This document shows positions 44,658 to 53,369 of a stretch of 64,000 nucleotides of DNA, piece by piece; within the stretch, counting starts at the first letter, position 1; each line of letters opens with the position of its first letter. The DNA is from Pollutimonas nitritireducens (GTDB taxonomy: Bacteria > Pseudomonadota > Gammaproteobacteria > Burkholderiales > Burkholderiaceae_B): the NCBI RefSeq assembly GCF_002849615.1, contig NZ_PDNV01000011.1, forward strand, positions 62,001 to 126,000, given 5' to 3'. A model generated the notes under the pieces. The model did not search any database. It was not told the DNA's origin and saw nothing but the letters and a program-made list of their open reading frames with translations. The translations under genes and the position numbers were made by a program.

Positions 44658-44960
44658 ATGCAGAAACGTACTATCCAACGAGGCCGGCCAACCGGCACCA
44701 CCACCTATGAAGCAGGACCAGCCATTGCGTTTGGCATGGCCGTTCGGGCAGCAAGAACAGAGCTGGGCATCGCGCAAGAGACACTCGCCCACCTAGCAGG
44801 CATCGAACGTTCGCATATGGGGAAGATCGAACGTGGAGAGCATATGCCGAACCTCGCGATTATTCTGCGTATCGCCAGGGCACTGAACAAAAGCGCGAGT
44901 GAACTGATAGCGGTCACCGAGCAAAACCTCCAGGCTGCAGCGATCACATCCAAAGGATAG
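44658..44960 (+). CDS. XRE-family helix-turn-helix regulator
   Basis: The protein has 100 residues from the ATG at 44658 (MQKRTIQRGRPTGTTTYEAG). A single HTH_3 domain covers about residues 28-85: GMAVRAARTELGIAQETLAH, LAGIERSHMGKIERGEHMPN and ILRIARALNKSASELI. The basic N-terminal QRGRPTGTTT tail is typical of small regulators carried on conjugative and genomic islands. It stands alone between two gaps. An adjoining palindrome suggests autoregulation. Target beyond itself unknown. Confidence 0.85.
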   Translation: MQKRTIQRGRPTGTTTYEAGPAIAFGMAVRAARTELGIAQETLAHLAGIERSHMGKIERGEHMPNLAIILRIARALNKSASELIAVTEQNLQAAAITSKG

Positions 44961-45528
44961 TTCGTGAACAATTTGCGACAATGTCTGAAGAGCCTTTGGG
45001 AGCTAAAGCCGATCAGTTGGCTGAACCGCTTCCACAACTAAATATATAGTTCATTTCCAGTGTGATGATTAATCCAGTCATCAATCAGCTTCTTTTCCAC
45101 GAGACGATAGCGAGAATATCAGGCATGCATGCCGCCTGCGAGCACCAGTATTGCAGTGGCACGTAACCATGCACATTGGCGAACAGTAACGTTCATTCTA
45201 GTAGAAACATAAAGAAACATTGGCAAAATACGACCTGTCACTGCTCTCCACACAAGCTGAGTCAGACAACTTGTACAGCCATCAAACCTTCATCCGTAGC
45301 CACTTGTACCCAGGGCCAACCTCACAACCTCCCGCCACTTTAGCAAACTCTCCAATTCGAAAAGCGTGTCGGTGGTCAAAATTTGGGACGCTGCATCATC
45401 TTGTCAATTTACGGTGCGTAGACTACTGATAGACCCTCTAAGCTGCCCACTTGATTGCCGCCAATCATCAGCAAGATGACTGACGGCAACAATGGGGGAA
45501 AAACGTAAGGACTGTGCAAATACGGTTA
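44961..45528. other. Gap of 568 bases with a gene remnant; no intact gene seen
   Basis: No intact coding frame is convincing. A signal-peptide-like minus-strand remnant (45038-45196) is listed separately. The rest shows no repeats, tRNA or insertion-sequence ends that I can recognise. Confidence 0.5.
45038..45196 (-). pseudogene. Possible remnant of an exported protein gene
   Basis: On the minus strand the ATG at 45196 opens MNVTVRQCAWLRATAILVLA then GGMHA, which looks like a complete signal peptide, and is followed at once by TGA (45121-45119). The same frame continues as YSRYRLVEKKLIDDWINHHT then GNELYI and a TAG at 45038-45040. This looks like the first and last codons of a gene brought together by deletion. 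Small exported proteins of integrative conjugative elements often start this way, but I cannot name the family. Confidence 0.3.
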
Positions 45529-46362
45529 TTACTTACCTGTACCAGATACGGATGATCGATCAAAACGACGCAATATCTTATCCTTTAGGCTGGGCATTGT
45601 AATTTCACCTAAATGCGAGTCAACCATGCGCCCTTGTGCATCAAAAAACAATGTGGTTGGCAAGCCGCGCGACCCCATTAGTCGCATGAGCTCAGAAGCG
45701 GGGTCAAGTAAGATGTCCGTTAACTTCAGACCCTCACTCTCAAGAAACGCCTGCGCCTGCTTCGGGTTTTCCCCCTGATTGACCAAAACAAAAGCAACGC
45801 CAGGAAACTCCGTCTGAGCCTGTTCGAATACTGGCATCTCACGGCGACATGGTGGACACCAGCTCGCCCAAAGATTTAGCACAATCGGGCGCCCCGCATA
45901 CGCACTCAGTGAAATGGAACGCTCATCCAGTGTGGCCAACTGCAAGTCTGGCAAAGGTGGTGCGGAGCTTTGCATCAGGTTCAACACACCACCCGCGACA
46001 GCCCAGGCTACAACCCCGACCATGACGCCCGCCAACACAGGACCACGCAACGCCTGGGTCAAACGGGTTCGCCACCAAATGTAAGCAACCGCTACTACAA
46101 TGCCAGCCCACCAAGAGAACCCACGATCGCCAATTGCAAGCATGGACATGGGCTTTGCCGAGTACTCATCCCACCATTGAGCAATGTATATCAAACGAGC
46201 CGCCAACAAACCCCAAACTACGGCATCGAGAATCATTGATCCTGCAGTCTTATAAGACACTTCAGGCATTCGCCGAGCCACGAAGCGAGCTGTCATCCAG
46301 CCCAGCAGCACAGCACCGATAATGGTGAAAACTTGTATGGGAAATGGACCTACACCGATCAT
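45529..46362 (-). CDS. TlpA-type thioredoxin fused to a prolipoprotein-diacylglyceryl-transferase-like membrane domain
   Basis: The protein has 277 residues. Residues 1-130 hold four membrane segments (VFTIIGAVLLGWMTARF; ILDAVVWGLLAARLIYIAQW with an Lgt-like LAARLIY motif; WWAGIVVAVAYIWW; LAGVMVGVVAWAVAGGVL). Residues 135-270 are a periplasmic TlpA/ResA domain with active site ASWCPPCRREMPVFEQ (Cys 169 and 172) and cis-proline segment GSRGLPTTLFFDAQGRMVDS. It probably reduces or maturates disulfides of periplasmic redox proteins such as the cytochrome and copper proteins of this island. The membrane part lacks the catalytic His/Arg set needed for lipoprotein modification. Its ATG overlaps an upstream 40-codon ORF. 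Confidence 0.85.
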   Translation of the reverse strand: MIGVGPFPIQVFTIIGAVLLGWMTARFVARRMPEVSYKTAGSMILDAVVWGLLAARLIYIAQWWDEYSAKPMSMLAIGDRGFSWWAGIVVAVAYIWWRTRLTQALRGPVLAGVMVGVVAWAVAGGVLNLMQSSAPPLPDLQLATLDERSISLSAYAGRPIVLNLWASWCPPCRREMPVFEQAQTEFPGVAFVLVNQGENPKQAQAFLESEGLKLTDILLDPASELMRLMGSRGLPTTLFFDAQGRMVDSHLGEITMPSLKDKILRRFDRSSVSGTGK

Positions 46363-46481
46363 GACACACTCTTCCCGTCCAAGCGCTCCAGTAATCCGTA
46401 CGCACCAATCTCACCCACCACGTGCAGACTTTGGCGTTTCGTGCCATCCGATTCCACCTGTATAAGCATAAGCAACTCCAT
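46359..46481 (-). CDS. Small ORF coupled to the TlpA-like gene
   Basis: This 40-residue frame starts at ATG 46481 (MELLMLIQVESDGTKRQSLH, then VVGEIGAYGLLERLDGKSVS) and its TGA overlaps the TlpA-like start (ATGA). The overlap and the sensible amino acid composition suggest a real, translationally coupled gene. No signal peptide or metal motif is visible. It could also be a leader whose translation opens the TlpA start. No family recognised. Confidence 0.45.
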   Translation of the reverse strand: MELLMLIQVESDGTKRQSLHVVGEIGAYGLLERLDGKSVS

Positions 46482-46649
46482 GATGCTTCAATATATTTTA
46501 AGTAGCGCTATATATCCGTCTACACTGACACCCAAAAATCTACTAGCCAAATAACACTCATTCTCTTAAGCCAATTTGAGTTGAGACGCCCCAGGCTGTT
46601 TTTTCACCAAGACACCGCCAATAGACAATGCTGCAGCGCTCGAAACCGG

Positions 46650-47558
46650 CTACAGAAACTGCGTGTTGTCAGACCCTCTAGGTTGAATTCGTTTAATAAA
46701 TCGACTTAACGGTTCAGAAACGCCAGTCCGAGGATATAGAAGGTAAGTCATCAATTTCGCTTCTCCCTGAGGCATTTGCAATTCTCGGGCAACCACATCC
46801 GGGTGTCCGTACATGCCGATCTGGGAGGCGGTGACAAAGCACAGGCCATAGCCTGCTGCCACCAGTGTCAAGGCCATCCCCAAGGAGCTAGCCTGTCCGA
46901 CCACAATAGGTTCGGCATTAACCTCACTCAACAATTTGACAATCTGCTGTAGGTAACCTTCACACTCATAAGGATGACCCATCACCAGCGGGTAACGCAG
47001 CAATTTATCCAGCGGGATTTGTGCGTGCACCAACAAGGGATGACGTGCGGCCATAACCACTACCAGCGGATCACTCCAGACAAAACCAGCAACGATATCG
47101 TTTCCCGTATCGCACGAGTGAGCAAAGCCAGCGTCAAACACGCCTTCTCGCAGCCCCCTCAACTGCTCGGCTAGTGGTACGTCAAACAAGTGGATCTCTA
47201 CTTCAGGATCTTCCTCACGGCAGTGCGCCAGCAATGTTGCTAATCGGGGTTCGGCTGCTCCATCAGAGACTGCAATACGCAGCATACCGCGATAACCTGC
47301 TGCTGCGGCCTTAGCACTCACCGCAGCTTGGTCAAGACTGTCAAATACCCGACGCAGATTCAGCAAATAAACCTCACCTGCAGGAGTCAAGGACGTGCCA
47401 CTTCGATCACGTTTAAACAACGCGACACCCAACTCGCCCTCCAGCTCCTTGATGGAACGCGACAGCGGCGACTGCTCAATGTGCAGCCGCTCAGCTGCGC
47501 GAGTGAAGTGTAACTCCTCAGCCAGTACGATAAAGCGACGTAAATGGCGTAATTCCAT
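46650..47558 (-). CDS. LysR-family transcriptional regulator, full length
   Basis: The protein has 302 residues. The helix-turn-helix is MELRHLRRFIVLAEELHFTR, AAERLHIEQSPLSRSIKELE, then GVALFKRDRSGTSLTPAGEV. The effector domain (LRIAVSDGAAEPRLATLLAH, LVVVMAARHPLLVHAQIPLD, LTLVAAGYGLCFVTASQIGM) is related to the orphan effector domain at 43630-44289, with shared RIAVS-GA-x-LATLLA and VAAGYG. Such regulators are common on conjugative islands of Proteobacteria. No obvious target is adjacent: a 705-base gap precedes it and the coupled small ORF/TlpA pair follows. Confidence 0.9.
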   Translation of the reverse strand: MELRHLRRFIVLAEELHFTRAAERLHIEQSPLSRSIKELEGELGVALFKRDRSGTSLTPAGEVYLLNLRRVFDSLDQAAVSAKAAAAGYRGMLRIAVSDGAAEPRLATLLAHCREEDPEVEIHLFDVPLAEQLRGLREGVFDAGFAHSCDTGNDIVAGFVWSDPLVVVMAARHPLLVHAQIPLDKLLRYPLVMGHPYECEGYLQQIVKLLSEVNAEPIVVGQASSLGMALTLVAAGYGLCFVTASQIGMYGHPDVVARELQMPQGEAKLMTYLLYPRTGVSEPLSRFIKRIQPRGSDNTQFL

Positions 47559-48263
47559 TCTAGACCGCCTCCAGCTGCTGATCCCGCATGATACGTTGAT
47601 CTAACGCCGCACTAGCACTACGCCGATACCAATCACGCACCCAACCATCTTTATAGTAAACAAATAGAGGATAAAACAAACGATTCAAAACCATGAATTC
47701 CTAGCAAAGGCTATAACAGCACGCTTATGCTGAATAGCTTCGAGAAATAACAACAAACCCACTATCTGAGTGATATTCGATATCAAAATAATTTGCCACT
47801 TGCTGAAAGGAGTAGGTTCTCAGTCAATGCAGTGAAATAGCGTAAGCAACAGGTCCTGACACTAAGACCAAATAATGTGTATCTGCTTATAAGGGAAGGA
47901 GGGAGATATCCACAAAACCTCATCAACTGTGCATTCGCCCATATACTATTTACTCGGCTCTTCAAAGTTACAATGCCCTGATTAAAGACGGGCAATGTTA
48001 ACTTCAAGACTCTACCCACACGATGATGACAGTTTGATGACGCATCAATTACAAAAATGTAATGAGCTCATTCGAAGTATCCCTAAACTGCTGAGACGAG
48101 CTTTTCATGAGTTTTTTATACCATCAATAAAGAGACATAAAACATCTAAAGAAGCTAACTCAGGCCACATCATTTTTCGGCATTATTTCTCGTACATGCA
48201 TCTTCGGTCAGAATCTTTGACCATGCAGACACTAGATTGAAGATGCCCTCTTCGATGTAGTCA
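47559..48263. other. Gap of 705 bases with an orphan copper-box promoter copy
   Basis: No convincing gene is seen; the two open frames here (about 78 and 81 codons) have no ribosome site or family sequence. Positions about 48009-48075 resemble the copR promoter region at 52543-52618, including the copper box. A hairpin TGCCC/GGGCA lies near 47973-47994. Confidence 0.55.
48048..48063. promoter_or_regulatory. Orphan CopR-box-like palindrome
   Basis: ATTACAAAAATGTAAT is a 16-bp near-perfect palindrome identical to the box before copA (54936). Flanking words AGACTCTACCC, GATGACG and ATTCGAAG are shared with the copR promoter. No gene start lies close on either side, so this is probably a duplicated or stranded promoter. 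Confidence 0.5.
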
Positions 48264-49886
48264 CTACGCCACTATCCGGTAGTTACGCATTAACCCAAAG
48301 TCCTCATGCTCCAGCATGTGACAGTGATAGAGATAAAGTCCCGTATAGTCACTAAAACGCATCAGAAGTTTCACGCGCTCACCTGGCATCACCAGTACCG
48401 TGTCCTTCCAGCCCTGATCGACATAACCATCACGCACATCATCGCTACCTTTTCCATTACGCCGCTCCAACACTTGAAACTGCTGATCGTGGACATGTAT
48501 CGGATGTGCCATCGCCATCATGCCGCTATCGTTAACGAACTCCCAGACTTCTGTGGTATTCAGCTTGACAAGCTCATCGGGCGCCACGGCCGTCATTTCA
48601 AAGGTGCGTCCGTTAAATCCCCATTGCATATGCCCCATCGTAATTCGGAATGTTCTCGGCGCTGTACGATTGACGGCATCCTCAACTGGTAGCCAGGTGA
48701 TTTTGGACAACTGCTCGGGTAGCTCAAGCGATCCATTCGACTCGCGCGTCACTTCGATCATAAAGATCGGAAACTGCGCTCCAGCAGCCATCGATGATGT
48801 GCCCATCATCCGCCCCATGCCGCCCCCCATCATGCCTCTCATCGACCCCTCGAACGCAAGGCTCATGAGTGTGATCTTTGTGCCAACATCATCGTTGCTG
48901 AAATCGGCCCACAACTCAATACGTTCAGCGGGGGCCAACATCACGTAGTTCTTATGCACAGGACGCTCAAGCAATCCACCATCCGTTCCAATTACAGTGA
49001 GCGGCCGTCCGTCCTGCCATGCTAGCTTATAGATCCGCGAATTAGAGCCATTAAGAATACGCAATCGATAAGGGTGCCTAGCAACTTCCAGTGATGCATC
49101 AGAGCGACCATTAACCAGAATGGTGTCACCAAAGAACCCCATCATTGACGTCATCATACCGCCCGACATCATTCCTCCACCACCCATCATGCCACCCAAC
49201 GCCTGCCGCGCGCCGAAGGCGCTACTCGCTGCGGCAGCAGGGCCGGTGCCGCTCAGATAACGGAATTGGTTATCGTCATCGAAGCTCCGATCCTGAATGA
49301 TGATCGGAACATCATATTCGCCGCGTGGCAGCTGTAGCACCTGTTCCTCATCGTCACTCACCAGAAGTAAGCCAGCGAGCCCAAAGTACACCTGCTCACC
49401 CGTTTGACCATGGGGATGTGGGTGATACCAATAAGTGCCGGCACGATTGCGCACTTCAAATTCGTAGCGATAACGTTCGCCCGGTCCAATCGCGAAGCGT
49501 GGATGCCCGTCCATGGTGTCTGGCACATGCAAACCGTGCCAGTGTACGTTGCTGGCTTGGTCGAGTTGATTTAAGAAATCGATGCGCAGTTTCTGTCCGC
49601 GTTGGACGTGTAAGGTCGGCCCAAGGTAACTGCCATGCAACACCTGGACACTTGCGGGATCTCCCTTGAGTACGCGGGCTCGATAGGACCACACATTAGT
49701 GGCCAACCCAGGGCGTAGCGCAGCGCTATTCGGTGCGGCCGTCAATTCGATCCAAAGATCCGGTTCGAAGCTGTTGTGTATCTGGGTGGCAGTACTTGGC
49801 TCTGGAAGTCCAAGCAGCAATGCAGTCGATCCCAAACCTGCATAACGCAGAAAGCTGCGTCGGTTAATTAAATGATTGGTTGTCAC
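48264..49886 (-). CDS. CueO/bilirubin-oxidase-like multicopper oxidase, Tat-exported
   Basis: The protein has 540 residues. The Tat signal is NRRSFLRYAGLGSTALLLGL. Copper ligands are HWHGLHVPDT, GTYWYHPHPHGQTGEQ, AHPIHVHDQQFQVLER and LYHCHMLEHEDFGLM (type 1/trinuclear His-Cys-His with Met). Met-rich, glycine-rich inserts (GGMMGGGGMMSGGMMTSMMG; MRGMMGGGGMGRMM-like near residues 350-370) are typical of cuprous oxidases that detoxify Cu(I) in the periplasm. It lies in the copper island but has no CopR-type box just upstream. It differs from the CopA-type oxidase at 55031. Confidence 0.93.
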   Translation of the reverse strand: MTTNHLINRRSFLRYAGLGSTALLLGLPEPSTATQIHNSFEPDLWIELTAAPNSAALRPGLATNVWSYRARVLKGDPASVQVLHGSYLGPTLHVQRGQKLRIDFLNQLDQASNVHWHGLHVPDTMDGHPRFAIGPGERYRYEFEVRNRAGTYWYHPHPHGQTGEQVYFGLAGLLLVSDDEEQVLQLPRGEYDVPIIIQDRSFDDDNQFRYLSGTGPAAAASSAFGARQALGGMMGGGGMMSGGMMTSMMGFFGDTILVNGRSDASLEVARHPYRLRILNGSNSRIYKLAWQDGRPLTVIGTDGGLLERPVHKNYVMLAPAERIELWADFSNDDVGTKITLMSLAFEGSMRGMMGGGMGRMMGTSSMAAGAQFPIFMIEVTRESNGSLELPEQLSKITWLPVEDAVNRTAPRTFRITMGHMQWGFNGRTFEMTAVAPDELVKLNTTEVWEFVNDSGMMAMAHPIHVHDQQFQVLERRNGKGSDDVRDGYVDQGWKDTVLVMPGERVKLLMRFSDYTGLYLYHCHMLEHEDFGLMRNYRIVA

Positions 49887-50007
49887 TGTAATCTCCTGAC
49901 GTCATTTTTTGTCGCAATGTGAAAGTAACCCTCAAGAGCTCGCCGGTCGGGCTCAGTGCAAACAATAAGAGGTACCGGCGAGGTAGGAGCTATAAAGCAT
50001 CTCTACC

Positions 50008-50259
50008 CTACTCCCTCCGGTCGCTGTATCTCTTTTGATGCCCGTGCCCAAGGGAAGACCAGTCTGAAAACGCAATCACATAAAGAACAATCAAATTGAG
50101 CATTGGAATTAGCATCAGCAGACTGAGCCAGCCCGAAAAACCAGCCTTAGAAAATATTTTCCAAAAGGGCGGCAAAATGAGAGCTGCCACGAGCAGCATA
50201 ACTAACCAATGGAGACCAAACCCCCACGCCATCCCATTCATATACATTCCGTGCATCAT
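50008..50259 (-). CDS. Small hydrophobic protein of the copper island
   Basis: The protein has 83 residues from the ATG at 50259, preceded by GAGGAATACAAC. The Met/His-rich N-terminus (MMHGMYMNGMAWGFGLHWLV) runs into one membrane segment (MLLVAALILPPFWKIF) and a second (WLSLLMLIPMLNLIVLYVIA), with a polar GHGHQKRYSDRRE tail. The Met and His residues could bind copper at the membrane surface. It lies between the CueO-like gene and copS on the same strand. No family name assigned. Confidence 0.65.
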   Translation of the reverse strand: MMHGMYMNGMAWGFGLHWLVMLLVAALILPPFWKIFSKAGFSGWLSLLMLIPMLNLIVLYVIAFSDWSSLGHGHQKRYSDRRE

Positions 50260-50357
50260 GTTGTATTCCTCAGCCAAATTATTTCTGTACCCACCGCTAT
50301 AACCAGAGCCGCTACAGCGTGTAGCACATTGTTAATCAGCGATACCTAGTTAAAAAT

Positions 50358-51779
50358 TTACTTGGCCGTCGCTTTAGGAAGAGCGACCTCAAAAATCATA
50401 TGTCCATCCACCTCTTTTGCAGTAATGGTGCCGCCATGTGCGTCAATAATTGACTTGACAATAGCTAGACCTAAACCAGCTCCGTCCCCTTTACGTTGAC
50501 GTGAAGGATCCGCGCGGTAAAACCGGTCAAACAATCTTGGTAGATGCTCGGAATTGATCGTATGTCCCGGGTTTTCTACACTAATAGCAATCGTGTCGTT
50601 GCTGTTAGCAGCTAGCGAGACTGTAACTGCTCTCCCTGGAGGGGTGTAACGTATGGCATTGGATAAAAGATTGCTTAGCGCGCGGCGCATCATCAATCTA
50701 TCACCCTGAACACATATAACTGGACCTTTACATATCAATGAAACGGAGCGTTCTTCGGCCCATGCCTCGAAGTAATCAAATAGCTCCTGGACTTCAGTAA
50801 CCAAATTCACGCTGACCAGTTCCGGTTTGAGCTGATTATTATCGGCTTGCGCCAAAAACAGCATATCGCCGACCATTTTGGCCATACGTTCGTATTCTTC
50901 CAGATTCGAATATAAAATTTCTCGATACTGCTCGACATCGCGCGATTGAGAGAGTGCCACTTCCGTCTGCGTTTTCAGATTCGTTATGGGCGTACGCAGC
51001 TCATGAGCGATATCAGCCGAAAAGTTCGACAGGCGTTGAAAACCATCTTCGATGCGATCCAGCATGTCGTTGAATGACACGGCCAGTTCAGTTAACTCCA
51101 CCGGAACGGTACCAGGTGCGAGCCGAATAAAAAGCTGATCAGATTTGATTCGACGAATCTCTCGGCTGATGCGCCGTATCGGCGCATGACCCTGATACAC
51201 AGCAAACCATGTCGCCAGAATAGCAATCAGACAGGCTGCGGTCGTAATAACTCTCAGGTAACTGCGAAAGCTTTCAAGATAGTGCAAGTGAAAATTGATG
51301 CCAGTGGCAACGGCTAAGGTTAAAGGCTCGGCGCCTTGAAGACCTTTGTTCATTAGCTGCACAACAGCACCTCGATAGGTCTCTCCCTTATCCCGCCAGA
51401 TTTTCACCGAGTCAATGGTGATTACGCCGGTAAAGGGAACCAACCGTGTAAAACCATCCAGATCCGAATTAGGCGTAGCGTAAATCACATTGCCATGACT
51501 ATCCGACACTCGAAATTGTGCATTACGATGGCCTGAGATCGCAGCCGCCAGCCGACGCTTCAATACATCCGGCTCTTGACTGGCTGACGGCTCAGAGAGC
51601 GACTGCGTCAGCGATTGAACAACAGCATTAAGCTCATCGACATCCTGCTGAACGAAGTGACTATTAATGGATCGTTGGACCATCCATCCAAACGTGAGAA
51701 GCACCACTGTGATGACCGCTCCAATGGATACGGTCAGACGCAGGGCCAGCGACGCAGGGCGGCGTGCCACTCTTTTCAA
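50358..51779 (-). CDS. copS: Heavy-metal sensor histidine kinase
   Basis: The protein has 473 residues. Two membrane helices ([20 protein letters not shown] near residue 15; [20 protein letters not shown] near residue 185) enclose a periplasmic sensor domain of about 150 residues. Then come HAMP, the H-box [20 protein letters not shown], the N-box [19 protein letters not shown], and the ATP-lid [20 protein letters not shown]. It belongs to the CusS/CopS/IrlB family that senses periplasmic Cu or Ag. Its start overlaps the copR stop by four bases, so it is coupled to the regulator gene. Confidence 0.93.
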   Translation of the reverse strand: MKRVARRPASLALRLTVSIGAVITVVLLTFGWMVQRSINSHFVQQDVDELNAVVQSLTQSLSEPSASQEPDVLKRRLAAAISGHRNAQFRVSDSHGNVIYATPNSDLDGFTRLVPFTGVITIDSVKIWRDKGETYRGAVVQLMNKGLQGAEPLTLAVATGINFHLHYLESFRSYLRVITTAACLIAILATWFAVYQGHAPIRRISREIRRIKSDQLFIRLAPGTVPVELTELAVSFNDMLDRIEDGFQRLSNFSADIAHELRTPITNLKTQTEVALSQSRDVEQYREILYSNLEEYERMAKMVGDMLFLAQADNNQLKPELVSVNLVTEVQELFDYFEAWAEERSVSLICKGPVICVQGDRLMMRRALSNLLSNAIRYTPPGRAVTVSLAANSNDTIAISVENPGHTINSEHLPRLFDRFYRADPSRQRKGDGAGLGLAIVKSIIDAHGGTITAKEVDGHMIFEVALPKATAK

Positions 51780-52459
51780 CCTACGCTGCTGACATCAAGC
51801 ATATATCCCATACCGCGAACGGTATGGATCAGCTTGGGTTCAAAGGCATCATCGATTTTGGCGCGCAGGCGCCGAATCGCCACGTCAATGACGTTGGTGT
51901 CGCTGTCAAAATTCATGTCCCACACCTGTGAGGCAATCAGAGAGCGCGGTAACACCTCACCTTGGCGGCGCACCAAAAGCTCCAGAAGCGCAAACTCTTT
52001 GTTTGTCAGGTTAATGCGTACCTCTTGCCGCCTCGCCCGCCGACGTGGAATGTCCAGCACCAGGTCGGCCACTTGCAATTGATCACTCAGAGCGGGCGCT
52101 GCGCCTCGGCGCAGCAGTGTACGCACTCGTGCGAGCAGCTCCGAAAATGCAAAAGGTTTAATCAAATAATCATCGGCGCCTAGTTCCAAACCCTTAACCC
52201 GGTCCTCCACGCTATCGCGCGCCGTCAAAAACAATACCGGTGTCGCCGATTTCGCTTCACGCAAGGCTTGAACAATACGCCAACCGTCAACATCTGGCAG
52301 CATGACATCTAGGATGATTAAATCATAGTCCTCTGTCAGGGCGAGGTGGTGCCCATCCAGACCCGTACGGGCCAGATCGACTATAAAACCGGACTCAACC
52401 AGCCCTTGGCGTACGTATTCGCCAGTTTTTATCTCATCTTCAACGACGAGCAATTTCAT
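51776..52459 (-). CDS. copR: Copper response regulator, OmpR/CusR type
   Basis: The protein has 227 residues. The receiver domain has the phosphorylated Asp in [20 protein letters not shown] and the conserved Lys in [20 protein letters not shown]. The winged helix has [20 protein letters not shown] and [20 protein letters not shown], ending in [10 protein letters not shown]. It is the cognate regulator of CopS and probably binds the palindromic copper boxes found before copR, copZ/DUF2933, copA and the ATPase. Its own promoter region holds one such box about 125 bases upstream of the start. Confidence 0.94.
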   Translation of the reverse strand: MKLLVVEDEIKTGEYVRQGLVESGFIVDLARTGLDGHHLALTEDYDLIILDVMLPDVDGWRIVQALREAKSATPVLFLTARDSVEDRVKGLELGADDYLIKPFAFSELLARVRTLLRRGAAPALSDQLQVADLVLDIPRRRARRQEVRINLTNKEFALLELLVRRQGEVLPRSLIASQVWDMNFDSDTNVIDVAIRRLRAKIDDAFEPKLIHTVRGMGYMLDVSSVG

Positions 52460-52844
52460 GGGATCGCTCCTGCGATAGGCTTCTGTTTTGTGCCTGACTT
52501 AAGGGATTGCCCCCTGACCTAGAAGCGTCAGAACTCATGACGAGACTCTACCCGTGGCAAGCTGACAGCACGATGACGGATGAATTACAAAATTGTAATA
52601 TACCGATAATTCGAAGGAATTCTTTTATGAACAGCGCGCAGACGTTCCGTCTGCGCGGCCAGTTACTTGGCGCACGGCAGTGATTTTACCCAAGCGTTTT
52701 ACCAGATAGTTATGAACATCTGCCAAGCACGTGACCAATAATATCGCTGGCCTCAGATGATCTATCACGAGTATTGTGCCGAAAAATCCCTAAAGCATGT
52801 CAAAAAATGGGCTAGGGCTCAGCAGTTTAACGGTGCCGGGCCCT
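52460..52844. other. 385-base gap upstream of copR, with box and strong hairpin
   Basis: Besides the box at 52584 there is a plus-strand ATG at 52627 (preceded by GAAGGAATTCTTTT) that opens only 18 codons (MNSAQTFRLRGQLLGARQ) and contains a 10-bp stem at 52635-52657 (arms CGCGCAGACG/CGTCTGCGCG). The remainder up to 52844 shows no gene. Confidence 0.5.
52584..52599. promoter_or_regulatory. CopR-box palindrome before copR
   Basis: ATTACAAAATTGTAAT is a perfect 16-bp palindrome in the copR upstream region. Copper response regulators of the CopR/CusR family bind palindromes of this kind, which supports autoregulation of copRS. It is the most symmetric of the five copies in the window. Confidence 0.75.
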
Positions 52845-53045
52845 CTAAGATACACGTTTCGGCGTATATCCAACTTCTCGAATGGCGCGTTCAATGGTAT
52901 CTGCATTGAGAACTCCATCGATCCGAATCAAATGAGCGGGAAGATCAATGCCAACGCTGGCCGCCGGTGCCGTTTCTTTGATCACGCGCGTGATGGTATC
53001 CACACAGTGGCCACAAGTCATATCTTTCACTTCAAATTCAATCAT
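52845..53045 (-). CDS. copZ: CopZ-like copper chaperone (HMA domain)
   Basis: The protein has 66 residues, one heavy-metal-associated domain with the metal motif MTCGHC at residues 9-14 (MxCxxC, with His in the second-x position). The rest (TITRVIKETAPAASVGIDLP, LNADTIERAIREVGYTPKRV) follows the beta-alpha-beta HMA fold. It shuttles Cu(I) in the cytoplasm, probably to the P-type ATPase at 60000-62384, which itself lacks an HMA domain. AAGGAG precedes the ATG by nine bases. It is divergent from the DUF2933 gene across a gap with a CopR-type box. Confidence 0.9.
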   Translation of the reverse strand: MIEFEVKDMTCGHCVDTITRVIKETAPAASVGIDLPAHLIRIDGVLNADTIERAIREVGYTPKRVS

Positions 53046-53369
53046 TCTGCTATCTCCTTAGGTAGTGCAGCATGACAATACTAAACCTTCCCACGACGAC
53101 AATGTCAAGCTGGCCCAACGTCGCATTTACCGAGCATTTTCTGCATTAAGATCAAATACTTGCGCCACTCGAGCGACCGCAGTTGCTATCTCTTTTTTCC
53201 TTTAAGTAACAGCCAGTTGCTTGACTACCGTGAAACTTGGCACGGACATGACAAAAATGTAATGACAACGTAATCGAACTGACAGCCCTAGTTGGCTACA
53301 GTGTATTTGTCACCGCCTACTCATCACTGCCGGGCGGATATAAAGCAACCTGCCTATTTGAAGGAAACG
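53046..53369. other. 324-base divergent promoter gap between copZ and the DUF2933 gene
   Basis: No gene is seen. The gap holds a CopR-type box at 53248-53263 followed by TGACAACGTAATC, which could be an additional half-site, and the ribosome site AAGGA at 53361. Confidence 0.6.
53248..53263. promoter_or_regulatory. CopR-box palindrome before the DUF2933 gene
   Basis: ATGACAAAAATGTAAT matches the copA box at 15 of 16 positions and is identical, on the opposite strand, to the box before the ATPase gene (62535-62550). It ends 107 bases before the DUF2933 start and 203 bases from the divergent copZ start. Confidence 0.7.

Noticed and set aside
45220-45429. A 69-codon plus-strand frame
   Set aside because: It begins with TTG, has no ribosome site and no family resemblance.
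47783-48019. A 78-codon minus-strand frame
   Set aside because: It starts at GTG without a ribosome site and shows neither signal peptide nor family sequence; treated as noise in the gap.
47995-48240. An 81-codon plus-strand frame across the orphan copper box
   Set aside because: The box and promoter words lie inside it, and the sequence has no recognisable domain.
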